46,807 nucleotides of DNA. Source: Oscillospiraceae bacterium. Lineage in GTDB: Bacteria > Bacillota > Clostridia > Oscillospirales > UBA929. The notes beneath the pieces were generated by a model. The model was not told the origin of the DNA, made no database searches, and saw only the letters and a list, made by a program, of their open reading frames with translations. Shown piece by piece: positions 45,834 through 46,807 of the stretch. The position numbers and the translations under genes are program-made. Position 1 is the stretch's first letter; every line of letters starts with the position of its first letter. The stretch is taken from positions 1-46,807 of the forward strand of contig WRMG01000007.1 of NCBI GenBank assembly GCA_009777255.1, written 5' to 3'.

Positions 45834-46091
45834 ATGTATGCGAATGAAATTCTGTCACAGGCCGTTGGTGGACGAATCAGGACATTGCGTTTAGAAAAGA
45901 AAATGAGCCAGGATGAGTTTGGCGCGCTTGTCAACACGGACAGAACCTATATTAACAAAATTGAAAATGGCGCGTGCAACCTTACCGTTTGCAAACTTTG
46001 CTCTATCTGTGAAAAAATCGACATAACGCTGCATGATTTTTTTAACGCCGAAGCATTTAATGAATTTTTTACTGAAACAGGGGAGGGCTAA
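45834..46091 (+). CDS. XRE-family HTH regulator (possible restriction controller)
   Basis: GGRIRTLRLEKKMSQDEFGALVNTDRTYINKIENGACNLTVCKLCSICEKIDITLHDFF. Confidence 0.9.
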   Translation: MYANEILSQAVGGRIRTLRLEKKMSQDEFGALVNTDRTYINKIENGACNLTVCKLCSICEKIDITLHDFFNAEAFNEFFTETGEG

Positions 46092-46096
46092 AAATA

Positions 46097-46807
46097 ATGT
46101 GGACAAAAGCTGCTGTTATCGAAAGATTAATAGAGATTGAAAAAAGGGGTTATATTGAAATTCCGCAAGGCAAATATAGAAAAGACGATGGCGTTATTGG
46201 ACAAATCCTCGAAAAACTGTTTGACGTTGAGGAAAATAATATTTCCCTTGCCGACCTTGGCAAATTTGAGCTAAAAGGCATGAGAAAGAAAAAAGGCGGC
46301 AATACGCTTACCCTTTTCCACCAAACCCCTTCAAAAGGCATGACTCCTATTCAAATTTTTGACCGCTTTGGATACATAAAAAAATCTTCGAGATCGGATA
46401 TAATGAAGAAAAAACTTTTCACTACTATCCGCGGAGATAAATATAACAATCGCGGATTCATTTTATCAGCGCGTTCCGAAACAGAAATAAATTTATATTA
46501 TCATGACGAATATCTGTCAACATGGGATTTATCTGAAGGCAAACATAAAATTGACAACGTTATTCTTGCTTTCGCGAAAACAAGAGGAAAGTTTAATACG
46601 CGGGAAGAGAGCTTTCATTTCGCGGAAGCATACCTTCTAAGCGAACCGAAAAACCTGTCACAGGCAATAACCGCCGGCGCCGTGGTAATGGATCTCTGTA
46701 TAGACCAGCCTGCGGACAGAAGCAAATCGCCGCATGACAGGGGACCGCATATCCGCATCCCTGTTCGCAAGCTGAACATGCTGTTTGGAAAGGTTGAAAA
46801 ACTGATA
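46097..46807 (+). CDS. Restriction endonuclease, MvaI/BcnI-like (3' truncated by window edge)
   Basis: Open frame from ATG 46097 to the window end: ...ISLADLGKFELKGMRKKKGGNTLTLFHQTPSKGMTPIQIFDRFGY...; resembles the MvaI/BcnI family. Absent from the ORF track because no stop is present. Confidence 0.7.
   Translation, partial: MWTKAAVIERLIEIEKRGYIEIPQGKYRKDDGVIGQILEKLFDVEENNISLADLGKFELKGMRKKKGGNTLTLFHQTPSKGMTPIQIFDRFGYIKKSSRSDIMKKKLFTTIRGDKYNNRGFILSARSETEINLYYHDEYLSTWDLSEGKHKIDNVILAFAKTRGKFNTREESFHFAEAYLLSEPKNLSQAITAGAVVMDLCIDQPADRSKSPHDRGPHIRIPVRKLNMLFGKVEKLI

Overview
A 46.8 kb, mostly GC-rich, core-type chromosomal segment from a spore-forming Firmicute (Clostridia-like). Sporulation genes include yunB, spmA/spmB, ylmC/ymxH and a spoVB-like gene. 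Metabolic and envelope genes include a membrane pyrophosphatase, pfkA, ackA, GTP-type PEP carboxykinase, folD plus cyclodeaminase, an ApbE/Gx-transporter/NusG-II operon, a MoxR/DUF58/transglutaminase operon, an O-antigen-ligase/initiating-transferase/UppP/FtsK block, and a Mg2+ P-type ATPase. Accessory elements are scattered: two type II TA modules, an orphan HicB, a stray ArpU-like phage regulator, and the start of an MvaI/BcnI-like restriction locus at the right edge. The most interesting signals are: (1) 40761-41034, a convergent pair of short transcription units. One is a predicted ~85-nt RNA from a near-ideal promoter, the other encodes a 26-aa cationic amphipathic peptide; they share a bidirectional terminator and are bounded by 30-bp inverted repeats, suggesting a type I toxin-antitoxin-like or MITE-borne unit. 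(2) A 24-aa uORF directly upstream of mgtA. (3) mgtA itself is split by one in-frame TAA. (4) A 17-bp-arm hairpin/operator at the hppA transcription start. (5) A 28-bp duplication flanking a 60-bp hairpin insert at the 3' end of a gene. (6) A triple tandem array of ~78-bp TIR elements. No database search or folding software was used; all family calls come from reading the translated sequences.
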